A DNA stretch of 64,000 bases from Tetrahymena thermophila SB210 (Eukaryota > Ciliophora > Oligohymenophorea > Hymenostomatida > Tetrahymenidae). Below, one piece after another: positions 63,017 to 64,000 of the stretch. Where the stretch lies: contig NW_002476149.1 in the NCBI RefSeq assembly GCF_000189635.1, positions 62,001 through 126,000 on the forward strand. The letters are read 5' to 3'. A program made the translations under genes and the position numbers. The notes beneath the pieces were generated by a model that had not been told where the DNA came from, did no database searches, and was given only the letters and a program-made list of their open reading frames with translations. Each line of letters starts with the position of its first letter. Positions within the stretch are counted from its first letter, which is position 1.

Positions 63017-64000
63017 AAGACAACTATTAATTAATGTTAAATAAAAAAAGTATAAATAATAAAAATAAGTATTTTGTAATTATGATGAAGAGTTTCTATT
63101 AGCCACACAAACAATCTTTTAAGTTGATTTTACGCAAGTATTATAATTATCTAAATGTGAATGGTTTTATTTTTTTCCAACTAAATCTTTTAAAACGATA
63201 GATATAATTCATCGATATAAAAATGTAAGCTATATTTATAAATTATATTACATAAAATTAAACAAATATAATATATCAATCAACATATTATATTTAATTT
63301 AAATCTTTTTATATATCGATACAAAAGATTTATTTTAATTTTTTTTGAATTTCATATTATCATTTTTATTTATCAGAAGCTATCAAAATATAAAAAGAGA
63401 TATCCCAACCTTTGCAAATTTGTTTAATATGTATAATTGGATACAATCTAATAAATCAATTAATAATTTTTATTCCCATATAAAATAAAGTTTAAATTTA
63501 TTTTTTAAAATTAAAATTATTTTATATTTATAATTTAATTAATCTAAAGGAAATAATTTAAAAAACTCAAAATATTTTATTTTAATGCATGGAATTTTAA
63601 ATTATAATTTAAATACATTTCAAACCAATCAATGAAAATTTACATTTAAATTAATTAATTCTCGAGCTACGAGTTGAAAATATCAAAAAAGAATATTAAC
63701 TCAAAATATTTATTAATTTATTTAGAATTTAGCTTTTAATTTTTTATTTCATATGAGGCAATCGAAAAGAAAAAAAGAATTCCCAGCCTTTAAAAATTAG
63801 TTTAATGTGCAAATTAGATAAAACATGATAAATGTGAGGAAATTAATTAAAATTTTTTTTTTTTCAAAAATGAAAATCAAATTAGTTCATATTTCCTTTT
63901 TAAAAATTTTGAAATAAATTTTTTCTATTTTAAAATTTAATTAATTTAAATCTAAAATAACTTTTTATTTAATTAATTTAATTTTTATTGGTTGTGATTT
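63017..64000. other. AT-rich right end of window
   Basis: Promoter side of the RING-CH gene to the window edge. Two stretches of about 100 bp, near 63360-63480 and 63730-63850, share order and wording ('...aaaaagagatatcccaacctttgcaaatttgtttaat' and '...agaattcccagcctttaaaaattagtttaat'), so a diverged duplication is likely. No gene seen. Confidence 0.5.

Noticed and set aside
1-64000. tRNA, rRNA, insertion sequence or CRISPR array
   Set aside because: No cloverleaf with a GTTC-type arm, no conserved rRNA segment, no transposase-like frame and no regular direct repeats with spacers were found on reading both strands; faint tRNA-like words all lie inside coding frames.

Overview
The window reads as macronuclear DNA of an oligohymenophorean ciliate (Tetrahymena-like). 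It is very AT-rich, and long reading frames appear only when TAA and TAG are read as glutamine with TGA as the sole stop. Conserved proteins (ORC2, Aurora kinase, dolichol kinase, MARCH-type ligase) read correctly under that code. Introns are short, AT-rich and GT..AG. Standard-code ORF calls therefore miss nearly everything. I traced 13 protein-coding genes and one doubtful one by hand; exon edges are approximate unless stated. No tRNA, rRNA, transposon, telomere or CRISPR array was recognised.

Layout: 1-7505 (+) is the 3' part of a Rim15/IRE/MAST-like AGC kinase with a zinc finger, a long Gln-rich N-terminal region and an interrupted kinase domain. On the minus strand follow ORC2 (8246-9679), a one-repeat-per-exon leucine-rich-repeat protein (10272-11837), a coiled-coil protein (12711-13790), a large type I membrane protein with a signal peptide and repeated CxxC strands (14432-21089), an Aurora kinase (22905-24810) and dolichol kinase (25139-26494). 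A Gln/Asn/Ser/Lys-rich protein lies on the plus strand (27907-32254), followed by a minus-strand Kelch protein (33056-35680).

The most interesting part is 36.9-54.4 kb. Two adjacent minus-strand genes encode NLR-like STAND proteins that carry CHAT (caspase-HetF-associated) protease domains. The gene at 49202-54376 has an intact CHAT domain, but the Walker A lysine of its NTPase is Leu. The gene at 36867-48084 appears to be one open unit of about 3500 residues. It holds a complete CHAT-Cys/His cluster-NB-ARC-winged helix-helical module and then, with no stop or spacer, a second CHAT-NB-ARC module. The second CHAT has lost its catalytic His but its P-loop is intact. A long Gln/His-rich disordered tail ends the protein. 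The pattern of intact and lost catalytic residues suggests a cooperating sensor/executor pair, perhaps in self/non-self recognition or programmed death. This function is inference.

Downstream are a low-complexity protein with short heptad-like repeats (55585-59368) and a two-TM RING-CH ubiquitin ligase (60913-63016). The conserved housekeeping genes (replication, mitosis, N-glycosylation) show no shared pathway with their neighbours.
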